This document shows positions 1 to 12,143 of a stretch of DNA of 64,000 nt, piece by piece. Below the pieces are notes generated by a model that was not told the origin of the DNA, made no database searches, and saw only the letters and a program-made list of their open reading frames with translations. This stretch comes from Dichotomocladium elegans (taxonomy: Eukaryota; Mucoromycota; Mucoromycetes; Mucorales; Lichtheimiaceae). The DNA is taken from the NCBI GenBank assembly GCA_025716815.1, contig JAIXMN010000008.1:1054001-1118000 (forward strand), written 5' to 3'. Each line of letters opens with the position of its first letter. The first letter of the stretch is position 1. A program made the position numbers and the translations under genes.

Positions 1-152
1 ACGGTCAAATGAGGATGTGTTGATCTACTTCAGACGAATGGCGCACAGGAGTGCTTGCATTCACCAATTCTACTCTCTGGGTCCAGTTCATCGATGCGAA
101 CTGACACCTTTCAAAACCGTTTATCACTGCCGCTGAGGTCGATACCGTTCAT

Positions 153-480
153 GTGGAGCTGAGGTCCTTTTGCAGGATATACCAAGATCCCTATGGAGCT
201 AGTGAGGTTACCCCCCCCAATATGCATTTGAGTAAATTTTTGCTAGGATTTGGTCCTGTGTACGCGTTTTGGCTTTTGGTTTCGAACGTGTCAATGGGCT
301 TCTCAAACGAACGGAGACATAAAGCAAGAACGGTCCCGAGGTTACTTTCATGCTTGAGTTCCTCTAAAAGTACTTTGCAAGCGACTGTCTGCAGACGGCT
401 ACGAGCTCTCTCGCGATATGAGCCTTTCTTGACCGTGCTAAAGGCCTCAACCCCATCGTTTTCTAATGCTATAACTCTGT
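153..480 (+). pseudogene. CACTA-like (DUF4218-type) transposase fragment
   Basis: The frame starting near 153 reads NMHLSKFLLGFGPVYAFWLL. From about 265 the reading shifts by one base and continues as FGFERVNGLLKRTET, then hits stops. Together these resemble the conserved stretch (FGPVY-FW-F-FER-NG-L) that I associate with the DUF4218 region of CACTA/EnSpm-like transposases in fungi and plants. The break is a one-base deletion in a T run at about 263-266, followed by in-frame stops from about 319. Only the C-terminal part of such a protein lies in the window, and its upstream part may lie beyond the left edge. The copy looks dead. The family call rests on recognised motif spacing, not on a search. 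Confidence 0.5.
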
Positions 481-540
481 GGATTATCAATAATATCATT
501 GATTTTAGCATCATCCAGTTTATCCATTTTCCGGAAGATT

Positions 541-1080
541 AACGGATCATGAAAAGTGTATTGAATTCGAGCAGCTGCCATCGATCTATCGTCTGTTTGA
601 AGGCGGCGAATATATCAAATTAACAAAGGTAGTTATGATCTTTTGTTCCAATATCATGACTTTTTCTATAGCGATATAGGACGGGTTTTTAGTCCTGAAG
701 ACACAAGCAAAGAAGTAGTGACTGATCAGATTTGCAAGGCAATGGTCTTAGTATCTCCAAGAAAATGGTAATGAATGGAACTCGAAGGTCAAATCTACCG
801 ATTTGTTTGGAGAGGCCCTCAGAAGCGCCGAGGCCGGTAGAAATCAAAGAGATGCGCGGATTCGGGCATACTTGCCGGATGCTGCTTCATAAGGGACATA
901 CCCACGACCTGATGTGGTGCAGTATTATTTTATGCATGAAGTTATTGTTGAAAACTTGTTTGTTAATTTGTCCAGCGTTTTCAAGGGATTCAAGCGTGTT
1001 TTCGCTTTGTGCGCTGGTTTGCGCCACAATACTCAGTGCACCTCGTATGACGACCACGAACTGAAGTTATGAAAGTGTGC
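541..1080 (+). pseudogene. Broken protein-like frame, family not identified
   Basis: Between about 541 and 630 one frame reads EFEQLPSIYRLFEGGEYI followed by a possible splice donor. From about 765 to 1074 another frame reads as ordinary protein (TDLFGEALRSAEAGRNQRDA, then VVQYYFMHEVIVENLFVNLS), interrupted by a TAA at about 889. Amino-acid composition and lack of low complexity suggest a decayed coding sequence and not chance. I do not recognise the family. Protein-like pieces may continue with frameshifts towards 1550. It lies beside transposon relics and is probably part of the same repeat-rich island. Confidence 0.3.
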
Positions 1081-4000
1081 TATGTTACCGCAAGATGTCA
1101 CGCTTATCCTATCTGCCCACATAATTCTTTTTACCAGGGGGCGTCTCAAAATGGGTTGATAACATCCTTGTCGTAATCCCGCTGCCCAGAAAAATCACGG
1201 GAAAAATAAATGTTTAATTGTGCTGATGAGAGTTCACCCTTCAGCACCAACCATGTTATTCCTATCTACACGTTAAGACCAAACCCCTTTAATACCGTTT
1301 CCAATCTTTCAAATTTCTGAGCAGTTATTCTACAAGCTGTCTTAATACAATGGAGAATTCCCATCAATACATTCCAAGTAATGCTGTTATGCTCCTCAAT
1401 GAAAATACGCTAACAATACTGCTTTAAGATGGCGTCAGGGCCCTTTCATATCAGAATGTCCATTACTATACAAAAAAGAGAGTAGAATATTCCTACATAC
1501 CTTTCAACGGTTGATGTACACGAACCTTAGCTTGAAAAAGCTGACCTTGGATTGGTGAGCGCACATTGTGTAGCTATCCTAGAACCCTCGTTTAATACGA
1601 TAGAGTACCCGTATCTCTCTCTCTAGGGGATATCCTTAGCGACAAGCACAGAGGGAACTTATTTCCTTCGAGCTGCAGTCGCCCTCCTGGTCGGCTTTGC
1701 AACAGTAATCCTTCAATAGTCCGTAGGCTAAGGGAAGCCATGTCCATAAACAACTTTACCCTATACTTATCCGTCGATTGTTCATTTTCAGAATGTTGCA
1801 TATGAACAGAAAGAAAGAAAAGTTTCGACAGATGCAAAACAATTGGACGTAGTCTATAGACACGGATTTTTCAAGCTCTTATGTGGCACGATTTGTCATC
1901 TTAAGCGAGAGTCTCGCTTTGTACAGCCTTCCCAACTTCCTGTCTGTACGATTTTCACACCACAGCGCTCGCTCAATCCCATCATCAATTTGGTTCCCAG
2001 TTCCCATTCATACCAGCCAGGCCTCAGCCTCTGATGCGTGGCCGACCTATCCATTTCAAATTGCCCTATAACATTTGCGTCCGAGGAACTCGACCAAAAC
2101 TTTCCCCATCTTTGGCTGACACATTTTTTTATTGTTGGACATGCCGTTTGCTCGTGTGGTGATGTGAACGTTGGGGCCATGCTCTCAATGCTATCGTGTT
2201 CCTTACGTCAGTGGTCTTAACTTTCTTTTTATCACTCCCTCCGGGGTGTTTTCCGCCTTCGACTTGTGGGTTTTCCCTCGTCAGTTTCTGTAGTCGGAAT
2301 GCGTTCCATACTCATATCTACTTTTGTACTTCAGCGGCTTGAATCCGGTGACATGTGACTTTGGTTTTTGGACATGGAGGGTAGCAAATTTTTTTTAAAA
2401 CGGTATGAATGCTTTGCATCAAGTGTTTTGTATGAAAGACGGCAAAGATACCCCATTCATTACGATTTCAGTAGTAGTTGAAAGACATCTTTAGTGCTTA
2501 GCGAAGGAGCCGAACCGCAGTTTAGAGTATAAGCAGACCGCTCGACAGCACAACCACGAGTAGGGTGTCGTAGCAAAGGTAGTTGTACGCAAGCATAATA
2601 CATGATGGGCAGAATGCGCTTTCAGCAAGTCGGTTTGCAAGCCAGCAAAAGATAGGCGGGGATAAACTGATCGCGACGAAACCCATAACTCGTATATGGA
2701 AAATAATTAGGGCTCAATCGCCCAAGAAGCTCCCATTCGGATTTTTCCATAGAGCTAACGCTGAAAAATGTCTGAAGTTTCGTCAATTTGAATGGGCGAA
2801 AGCTTCCTAACTTCAAGCGGAGACGGATATTTTATGTGGACCTGCCTTTGGAGTGTCGTTTTATTTTTCCATGTTTTAGGGCAATAGAGCGGGGTCACGT
2901 ATATTTCAACTGTTCTTTATCAGTTAAAAAAAAAAGAAAACGAAAATGAATGTAGATTATGAAGATACTTTGTATCTCACCATTCCTTAGCATGTTTTCG
3001 GGGAATAGGTAGATCTACTTATCTACATCGGAACAAAAAAAAGCATGGGCAGTGCGTCTTGTAAGTTATCTGCTGCATGAAAAGGTTCTGTTGTATGTAC
3101 AAGGAGGTACTGTATATCAATGGCAAAAGGAAAAAAAAATCAACAGCAGTTAAGCCGAAGTCGACAAACGGCACTTCTGCGTCAGGTTATTTGATGTCTT
3201 TTGTCACTGCCATTCAAACTATTCAACAATCCCGAACGAGGCTACAAGAGACATGGCGGTCCACTCACCTACATGAGATTTTCGAACGATTGGGCCGAGA
3301 AGGACAATTAAGTCAATAGCATACATGGACAGCTCAGTCCACGCAAGAAGGTCTCGCCACCTCTTATGATGCAAGGACCGGGAAGACAAGAAGACAGGCT
3401 GATGAGTGCAAGCATTGGCTTTCCGCTATGTCGTTAACGAAAAAGAGGGAAATTGAAGATCATCCTAAACTTACCCGTTTTATTGAGCAGATGGCGCGTA
3501 ATGGTGGACAGTGAGACCTCGAAAGACATCCTTGTAATAAATAATCCCGTGAATAGCAGTGAATGCAGTGCCAGGACTTTTTTACAAGCATCAGGAGGTC
3601 ATGAAGCTTCTAAGAATTGTATACATCATGTCAGCATAAAGGACATTCGTACATCTATTAGTTTAAGAAATATCACAAGGTTGAGCTGTCTATTGGGACC
3701 GTAAACGAAAACACGAACTGGGCATTTCGTTTGACACTCATATACAGAAAGTGCCACCCAAGGAAGCAGTAACGGAGCATTCATTCTTTGAAGGATCCGA
3801 GGCGCTCCTGTAACTAGGGGACTGTTGAAGATTGCACGGGAATATTACACGTTGTGTATACCTCGAAACCGTTATTGACGGCGACTGTTCCGAGTGATCA
3901 AAAGGAGACCGATGTGTCTGTGATGCCATACATTTTGGCACGTTCTTGGGCGAAAGACGCATAAAATGTAACAGGGTGGCGGTGAATGCACCAACGAGCT

Positions 4001-4740
4001 CGGGCAATGCTGTTTCCTAAGCTGCCTTGAGCTGTTGGCCTGGCGGCAGGCGCTTCTCTTGTTGCCCGAAATCGTCGTCAAAGTTGAAGTCATCCCAGCC
4101 ACCATCGTCGATGATTTCTGACGCGTCGGGATCAGCAGGGGGCTAGGATTGAGCCTCGCAGGTGTGAGGAGCTCTGGCACGAGGAGGAAACTGCCTTCAG
4201 AGCCAACCTGCGTCTACGAAGCGTCGAGCGGGAAAGTGGTCTCAAATCCCGGTACAAAGTGTGGTCGATGTTAATAATCGAACGGGAATTATTATAGCGT
4301 TGTCTAGCATTGTATTGCTTGCCAAATGATACTGGCCTTATTAATTGAGGGGGTTGTTAGCTAGATAGCTAATTATGACGTAATAAAACCAATATATGGT
4401 AATTCCAGCGGGGTTTGGCTTATTTTTTGACTGATTTGATTCGCCAATTGTTCGGGCCGGTTTCGTTGTGTAATGTGGTCCTGAGGGAATCTGAGGTTTT
4501 TGGCTTTTGTTGGATCCCACGGGCATTTTGGTTTTCCCATTGGCCAAAATGGTCCTTTTCTTGGACTTGCCTGTGGTGTGTATTTTCTTTAGTCCCGTGA
4601 TCATCCACTTTGACCAATAGCCTTTTTTTTTTTGCAACCTTCACATGTGCCTCCATAAGTGCAGCTGGCAAAGACGCGGTCATTCCCCCAAAAAATTGGG
4701 TGGCATGCATCAAAGTGATATGGTCTATTCTTCTGACTCA
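1081..4740. other. Gene-free, repeat-island sequence
   Basis: Only short overlapping frames on both strands are present, none with a recognisable domain or a consistent exon chain. Weak protein-like stretches (for example around 4000-4250) are broken by stops. A homopolymer T run lies near 4621-4630. I see no RNA gene. Most likely this is old degraded transposon sequence. Confidence 0.4.
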
Positions 4741-4749
4741 TTGAAGCTC

Positions 4750-6261
4750 TGGAGCAATGATCGTGGATAATTACTTCTTCGAGTTCCGACAGACCCATAG
4801 AATGCCCAATGACCAGGACCTGCAGCAACAGGATCTAGATGCCATCTATCAGCACACTCTTGGTGCCATTGATTCGATCATGTAAGCATCAGGCCGCCGG
4901 CTCTCGGATTTTCCGACGCTGCCTCAGGAATGCCGAGACACTCTCGGAGTCCGTGCCACCAACCCATGTTCTGATCCATGCCGAACATACGCAGTATGAC
5001 CAATACGAACAAGTTCTCCAAAATACCGAATCGGTCCACACACTCAATGATGATCAGAGAGCTGCGCATAATGTCATTGTCATGTCAATTGCTGAGCAAT
5101 CCAGCGACCCCCCATGTACCCCGCTGTTCTTCATCAACGGCCCTGGTGGTACAGGAAAGTCTCAAGTGTTCAAAGATCTCCTGACGCATGTGCGCTCTCA
5201 ACAGGAGATTGCTTTGCCTGTCGTCTCTTCTGGAATCACCGCGATCTTGCTTCCTGGTGACTGATGGCTCACCGCCGCTTCAAGGTCCCCACTCGACCCC
5301 GATGAAACAAGTACCTGCAGCATCAGCTTGACCGATGCAGACGCCCGGAGGTCGTCTCAAAAACCATCCAGCGCACTATGTTTTGGCCCATGTTCGCGTT
5401 CTGCATCTAAACATAAAATGCGAGTGAAGAATGCAAGGCCTCAAGTCACTGCCTTTACTGAACTGCTTCTTGCTGTTGGTGATGGCCGACCGCCTTTCCA
5501 GGAAAGTTTCGAAATTCATGGATCTCATCGATGCCATTCCCGTCAATCCGCCTCTCCGATCAGCCGTCTGTGCAGCTCCGCGATGCTGCTATCCTTGCCA
5601 CCAAGAATGCCGATGTTGTCGATATTAACAACAAGGCTTTCAGTATCTTTCCTGGTGAAGCACAGACTACCATTCACACGCTGATAACCCTAATGTAGCC
5701 GCTGCAAGTTACCCTCCCGAGTTCCTCAACAAACTTAATTCTGCAGAAGTCCCTCCACACTGCTTGAGGTTAAAGGTCGGTATGCCTTTTGTGTTGTTGC
5801 GAAATCTCGATCCTGGAGTCGGCCTCTGCAATGGTACCAAGGTCATCCTCACAAGGCTTATGGATCATTCAATTGCCGTTAGAGCCATTGCTCACGGACC
5901 GCAGGGCATGGAGCACATTTTATCTCGGATCAGCCTATGCACCAAAGACGGCGAGATGCCATTTGTCCTGTGTCGTCGTCAATCGCCTGTTCGTCCTGCG
6001 TTCGCCATGATCATCCATAAAGCGCTAGGCCAAACACTGTCCCGTGTCGGTATCCACATTTGCAAACCAGAGTTCGCACACGGGGAGTTATATGTCGCAC
6101 TGTCACGAGCAACAAACCCTGCCAACCTGCACGTGGCAGTTTATGGTGATACGAGGGCTATCCACCCCGCAACAGCGAATGTGGTATATCCAGATTCTTC
6201 TCCACCAGTCGACCTCTGCGTAAACATTAATTATGCCCATACCTTCCTTTCTTACTTATAA
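4750..6261 (+). pseudogene. Pif1/Helitron-type helicase, broken copy
   Basis: The sequence would encode the C-terminal ATP-dependent helicase of a Helitron-like or Pif1-family protein. Reading along the strand: a pre-helicase segment (near 4870-4960), LNDDQRAAHNVI, the Walker A motif GPGGTGKSQVFKDLL at about 5139-5183, SSGITAILLPGD and then a TGA at 5263. In shifted frames come FTELLLAVGDG (about 5452-5485) and ATKNADVVDINNKAFSIFPG (about 5600-5655). A final 165-residue open stretch (5764-6261) contains LRLKVGMPFVLLRNLDPG, AFAMIIHKALGQTLSRVGI and YVALSRATNPANLHV, the typical Pif1/Helitron helicase tail. At least three frame changes and internal stops make it non-functional. No RepHel nuclease domain was seen, so autonomous Helitron status is inferred only from helicase type. 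Confidence 0.8.
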
Positions 6262-6949
6262 CCACCATTCCTTTACTATTGTTTTTCCTCCACTCATTCC
6301 CCTATGACCTTCTACCTTTCCTTTCCGTTTTTTCATCAATAGAAGTCACGACCTGTCCCGTGAAACCAACTTGCGCCACAAAGCAAAAAACCATCCTCCC
6401 GCGACACGCACTGGCACGGAGCGCAGCGCAGGGGCTCAGTCGGCAGACGGGCGAAAGAGGCTGAAGGCTCGTCTAGAGTAAAAGAAGGGAACCGGTCTAC
6501 TGCGGGTAGAGAATCCTAGCTGGGTGGGAAGATGCATATGCAATTTATCATCTCTTCACCCGCAGCATACCCGCAGCAATGCTCTACCAGTACCGATGCC
6601 CAGGTAAAAGTATCACCATTCTTCAAGGAGTTTCGCGCATTAGACTGGAGCTTTTCGATGTTCTGCAACTGGGGCCGATCATATACAAAAAAACTTCAGT
6701 TCTTTAAAACAAGTTTAATTTGATAGCCTCAAAAACATAAGGAATTCGAATTCCACACCTGCTGAGGTCAAGCGCTGGGCAGGAAGGCCTTTAAGCAACA
6801 TGAGGAAAAAAGTATTGGTCATCAATTCTCTCTGTATAATATTGTCTGGATGTTACTCATCGGCTTGAGTACCATAGCCTGTAAATATCCGACACTGAGA
6901 AGACAGGGAGCCAAACATCGTCATTTCTGGGTCAATGATATTGTAGCTG
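6262..6949. other. Downstream flank of helicase pseudogene
   Basis: No gene was seen. If the helicase belongs to a Helitron, its 3' end should lie here. A GC-rich stretch at about 6400-6475 ending in CTAG (6473-6476) is a possible terminus, but I could not see a convincing hairpin just upstream. Confidence 0.3.
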
Positions 6950-8260
6950 TGCCTTGTCAGGAGTGGTCAACCTGATTAACAAGAATAACTACAATCCCGT
7001 TATTGCCGATCTCCCAGAGGCAGACGTCGACGAAGCCGAGACAGCGGTAAAAGCATGCTTTGTTGTTGGCGAACAAGACGGGGATTACCTCCACTGTCAG
7101 CACTTTGAAACAGATACTGTGAAAATAAACGACCAATTTATCTTGGACATACATTGAGAACGGCTTTGACGGCTTGCGCAAGACGATCATGGCTGGAAAA
7201 GCTTCGGATATAGCCAATACCAGCCCCACGTTCACGTCCCGTCCAGTACTTATCGACAGATATAAGGTCCTTTGATATTTCGAAACCATGTATGTAAAGC
7301 ATATCAGATTTGATGCCAGTCGATGGCTAATTACAGCTTTGAATATCTTAAGCATAAATGAGGTTGCTTTCGGCGATTGGGATGCGAAGCACAGCGAGAT
7401 AGAATACATGAACTATTGGCGCTCCATTCTTAGGATAATATTTCGAGGGGCAGACAAGGTTAAACTGCGAATGTAAGTGAGCCGCGCAGTTGTTTATGGA
7501 ATTAAATCTTAAACTGCTACTGTTAGCGGCGATCCGGTATCACCAGCCACAAAGTTCGAGAGGCTAATTGTAACAGTACAGGCATTGTTGTGCGAGTACT
7601 TACAAAGAGCGTCTGATATACAGCGTGGAGGAAGCGCGAACGCGACGAGAAGAACGATGTTTATAATAATACAACGTGGAGATGCTCGATGTCGCAGGGG
7701 ATCCTGATTGTGATCGTTATCCTTGTAGTATATTGGTCGTCGGTCGATAGTAACCCGTCACTGTAGCTACTGCTACCCAAGTGAGCGAGTATGAGTTCGG
7801 AGGGACGACAGGGTACATATCTGGTCGCAAGATTAATTTGCTCGCCGTCGCTACCACGACCGGCCAAGACAATGAAGAAAAAGATATCGAGCTCTCGGCC
7901 CTTGAGTTAGAACAAAAACATTCGCACATGCAAGGCAATTCTTGCCAAAAGTCTCTCGCACACGCCGAAGGACGACTTTGTTCTTGGGATAGACTTCTCT
8001 GGTACTTTGAGTATGTCGTTATGACTTCGGTTAAAGTAACTCGCGATGTAGGATTCGAATGCTACATGTTCTGTGTCCGCCGTCATAAAGGCGTAGTTTT
8101 CGCCACAAGAGTGTCCGATACGTCGTCCATCGCTCTCCCCGGGACCAAAGAAGATCTCGACGATATGCTTCATATAGACAATCTCACGGCTGTGCTCAAG
8201 CTGCTCTTTGAATATAGGGTATTGGATCATAAAACGACCGGTAATATCCTGTATCATTAA
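6950..8260 (+). pseudogene. Degenerate copy of an unidentified large protein
   Basis: A chain of protein-like segments runs along the + strand with several frame changes. It includes NKNNYNPVIADLPEADVDEA (near 6977-7040), FDASRWLITALNILSINEVA with GDWDAKHSEIEYMNYW (near 7308-7425), and a 159-codon open stretch at 7781-8260 beginning SEYEFGGTTGYISGRK and containing SHMQGNSCQKSL and ECYMFCVRRHKGVVFATRV. The segments are in the same order and sense, which argues for one decayed gene of at least 430 codons and not for chance frames. I think similar proteins are repeated in mucoralean genomes, but I cannot name a function. Long antisense frames at 6957-7409 and 7907-8257 are shadows. Confidence 0.45.
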
Positions 8261-10215
8261 GTTGAGGCAAATAGGCCCATATCACCGAGCAAGCCAACGT
8301 GGTTGACGTAAATTGCCGAAGATTACGACGCCAACGCCTGATACCATCTCAGTCTGCGAACGCAGATTGGATCCTCCCCCTCCCCGCCCATATTTTTCTC
8401 GCCAAAGCAGTGACATTCTCTCTTCCTTTTTCTGTATATTACCAAAATCAAAAACAATCCTGATCTTCCCAGTGGGAGCATGAAACATGCAGTATATCGC
8501 ATATTTGGAAATGGTATCCCCACTTGCACAAAGATGTCGCGCCATACAAAGCGCCGGAAGCCAATATGTGTTTCAATCACAAACACCTGAATTGGTCGAG
8601 TAAAAATTGTAGCTAAGGGGTATAGGGCTTTATATTGTGAGAATAGATAGAGGAGGAGCAGGAGAAGAATAACACTGCTACACTGTAGCAGGAGGGAGGA
8701 GAAGCTTATGAAGCTCGATCAAAAGGGGCATTGGCTGTGCAGCCAGAATTTGGAGTGAGCAGTGCACTAGTATCAGGAAGTCAGGAGTGACATTAAGAAA
8801 CCGTTCCTCGAAGCAAAGGTCAGCACACCACACTATCAAGCCATTTCCATGAAACATACTTGCGTGAATGGATAGAGTCGCTCGAAGAAGAAGAGAGAGG
8901 GCAGTGTCAATCTAATGGCTACCAAGACTTGCGAATTAGCACATCAAGTGCTACCAATGCAATTGGTGCATTTGTCTGGGCAAGCATAGCCCACAAGCCT
9001 GTCAAGATTGAGCTGGACTAGCAAGCTCCTGCCTTCCAAAGTCCTTCAGCAGAAGGGACATTTTGTTTTCTTTTGATCGAACAAGTCTCTGGTTTCCACT
9101 ACGCATGGCATAAGATGTAACCCATTTGGAATAGCCTTGACAATTATTTATATACAGGGTAAGCTTTAAATTATGCGAATGTTTTCATTCAAGAGCTTAC
9201 CTTGGGAATTTGGGTCGGGGGAATTGTAGAGACGAACTCCGGCCATCTCTCCGATCGATTTCAAAGCATGTTCCGCGGAGCGGTTTGGCGCGGAGCAGCT
9301 CCTGAAAAGGCGGACACTAGGTTAGAATGCTGCACTCAATAACGCACAGCACATATAAAGAGAGCATGCATGTTCTTACCGATCTTGCTAAACGTCAGTC
9401 ATTTCCATTAAGTTTGGTGTATTGACCCCTTCGCTTCTTCTCTGTTAACTAGCCTGCTGCACTTGATCCCAACATCCAATCCTCTACAATGCAATGGACG
9501 CTTGACGTTGCTAGTAGATTCTCCAAGATCATCTCTAGCGCCTGCATCGTCTTTGACAGGCAATGCAGTATACGCGCATTTAGGCGCCATCATTTAAAGC
9601 CTTCGTATTTCTCTTAACCGCTACTGCCAAGCCACAGACCAGACCTTACCATAATAACCTTGATATTGGTCATCCCGCCCCACGCCATCGTGGTGGCACA
9701 TGTTGAAATCAATTGGGAAAAACCAGTTAAGGAGCTCGTTTGCTGCTGTTATTTGATCAAGTCTGTCAAAAAGAAGGCTGTGGTTATTCTGAAGTAGGAC
9801 CAGCTCTGTCGGTTGATGCATAACAATCGGCTGGATTCGTGGGCTCCGGGTATCTCATAAGGCCAAAAAATGTTACAAATACAAACCTAATAAATGAGAC
9901 TAGGAACTCAAGCAGCAATTGAACCCCATTCTCCTTCACTGAATGCCTCGCAGAGAATAGAATGTCCATTCGCTGAAAGAAATGATTGCGCTGGCTTCTT
10001 AGTCGATCTGGATAAGAGGTTTTTTTTGTCGGGATATTACAGGGCAAATAAACCCGAGCAACCCCTCTCCACAGGCCATACAGGTTGTGCAATAAGTACA
10101 GGGTGGCTCTTAAAGTTCTTCAGCGCCCAGTAACTTTATCTCTCCTCTACAGTATATATGTGGTATCTGGTGTACAGTGGTCTTATTCCATCAGCGTAAT
10201 ACGCGCGGGGAAGAA
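8261..10215. other. No supported gene
   Basis: Short frames only. A minus-strand stretch at 9621-9821 (HQPTELVLLQNNHSLLFDRL) and another at 9784-10092 have protein-like composition but no start, splice chain or domain I recognise. A purine-rich stretch lies at 8650-8710. Confidence 0.35.
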
Positions 10216-10431
10216 TTATTGGTAGTCAGCCGCAAGGAGCGAATCCCTGATAGATGACGCGGGCGGGACAGGTGATAGTGACGATGTCTTTTTACGTGAG
10301 GCAAGATACTCGGCCATAGCAAGTGTCAAAGGTTTGCGTTGCTTCTTGATACGGTTCTCGCGCGCAATAGCGACCAATTGTTCTGCGGCTCTACGGAATG
10401 CTAGTCTGCCGACATGATGGTGCTCATCAGC
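10216..10431 (-). CDS. Orphan C-terminal exon, unknown protein
   Basis: The minus strand shows an acceptor (ACCTAG before position 10431) followed by 71 clean codons and a TAA. It starts ADEHHHVGRLAFRRAAEQLV and contains a basic stretch (RENRIKKQRK) and a Ser/Pro-rich tail. It has no ATG of its own, so it can only be a downstream exon. Immediately upstream on the same strand (10860-10570) are protein-like pieces, including VVIDILLIYEETIHCAEL, that could belong to earlier exons, but one apparent frame break separates them. The parent gene may therefore be real with unresolved introns, or a pseudogene. No family recognised. Confidence 0.4.
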   Translation of the reverse strand, partial: ADEHHHVGRLAFRRAAEQLVAIARENRIKKQRKPLTLAMAEYLASRKKTSSLSPVPPASSIRDSLLAADYQ

Positions 10432-10860
10432 CTAGGTTTATGCCATCAATTTCCTTTGTCGAGTGACTTTGTCTTTGTCTGGTTTCAGTTACTTTTTGAG
10501 CGTATGTCATGAGTAGTGAATCGAGGAGAAAATGCGAATTGTCTGGAGATAGAACTACACATTTTTTTCTTTTACTTGTTAACTTTCCGAATACCCCATA
10601 AATTTGAAATCGCATCATTGACTAGCAGTAACAAATTTCGTATTCCTCCGCATAATATGGTATACAGCAATTCAGCACAGTGTATGGTCTCTTCATAGAT
10701 CAGGAGTATGTCGATAACAACATTATCCTTGCTTTCCTGTAGTTGGAAGCTGATTGATGCATCTGGAAACTTTTTGCACATATGTCTGCTCAAGACTTAA
10801 TCGGATGGCATCTAACCAGCGACTAACGTAGTCATTTTTGGAACCAGAGCCTAATGTGAA

Positions 10861-11500
10861 TAGGACGTTATGCAATCACATCTTACTGCGGTAGTTTCCC
10901 CATGAATACCTGTCTAATGGGATTCATTCCGGTAACCGCGCTTAATAACTTACTATCGGGCCCAAACCGTCTACATACGGCAGCCTGCCCAGATTTCTCT
11001 TATTCCCGAATCGTACGTAATCCTCCGTATTAAGAGAGAAATCTGTCATGCTTAAATCTGGCACGGATCAACTCACAGCAGCTAAAATGACTTTTAGATG
11101 CATTGCAGAATATAACACTCGATGGGATGACTTTAAAAAAATGAGAGAGCTATGCTCGCCACCAGCAATGAGATTTTCTCTTTTCGTATTAATGAGTAGA
11201 AAATATATCTTACTGGTTGCTAGGGTCCTTTTTGCCATTTGCTTCATGGTTGGATTTTGCCTTCGTAGCTGAATCATTCATACAGCCGGTATATTTTCTC
11301 GGTAAAAGAGAAAAAGCTGTCGGGACAGCCCCCTTAACCACCATGCCTTGCCAGATCATCCATCGCACGGTGCAGTAATTTTCCCTTCCAACGAGAAGGG
11401 CGCAACACCCCAACCTAATCTCCGCTGCAACCTGCATGAACAGATATCAGTACCTGGAAGGGCTTTCCAACCCCACCCCTTTTGATCGTTTTTACGCGCG
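10861..11500. other. No supported gene; upstream region of the small orphan gene
   Basis: Only short frames are present. It would contain the promoter of the gene starting at 11501; no clear TATA box or binding site stands out. Confidence 0.35.
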
Positions 11501-12143
11501 ATGGCAAGCACCCATAATAGCGATATTCCACAATTCGTTGTCATCCATGATCAAGTGCATAACACCTATAAGCATCCCATTGTCCACTATGTCTTTGAAG
11601 ACGAGCCATTTCCCGAGGTGGCCAAAGAAAACCTCATCCTTGTAGACCTGGACCACAATGCCCAGGTTGATGCGATTGACAGCTACAGCCCTCATTTCCA
11701 AGTTACCAATTGTCAGCTCGATCACAGTAGCACTGCGTACGATCAGTTTGACGCTGATCATGATGGGACGGGCCTTATGACCATTGAGGGTGTCTCTGCC
11801 CCGAGAGCGTAACTAATTCTTTGTCACTTTCACACCAGGGGAGAGGACTCTTTCGGGTTTATTGAATTCCTAATTTTTTTCTTCTCGACAGTAATGAGGC
11901 AATTGAGAGTCTACAGCCGGTACGAAATCTTGACAACTTAAGAGAGACCATCTTCAATTTTAGAACAAGGTAAGGATGCAACGACGATGGAAAAAAAATA
12001 TACCACACGATATAGAATAAAAATGCTGACAAAGCGGATGGCGTATTCTAACAAGAAATGAAAGCATCAAACGTGTGTTTTCATCGCAACGCCCTATCGT
12101 CCCGTCTGCATCCTCTTCCACCGATACTGGACGCAAGCCATGA
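11501..12143 (+). CDS. Small conserved-looking protein of unknown function
   Basis: I reconstruct exons 11501-11808, 11892-11969 and 12056-12143, giving 157 residues. The introns start GTAACT and GTAAGG and end CAG and AAG, and phases agree throughout. The protein begins MASTHNSDIPQFVVIHDQVH. Its middle is acidic with a hydrophobic periodicity (HPIVHYVFEDEPFPEV, NLILVDLDHNAQVDAI), and it ends with LDNLRETIFNFRTR then a Ser/Thr-rich tail. No signal peptide or membrane segment is present. An optional 18-nt microexon at 11839-11856 would also keep the frame. The gene converges on the URA2-like gene, whose stop is 184 nt away. I do not recognise the family. Splice logic and codon quality make a real gene likely; alternative first-intron splicing is open. 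Confidence 0.6.

Noticed and set aside
6400..6476. Helitron 3' terminus with CTAG end
   Set aside because: CTAG is present, but no convincing 16-20 nt hairpin lies directly upstream and no matching 5' end was found.
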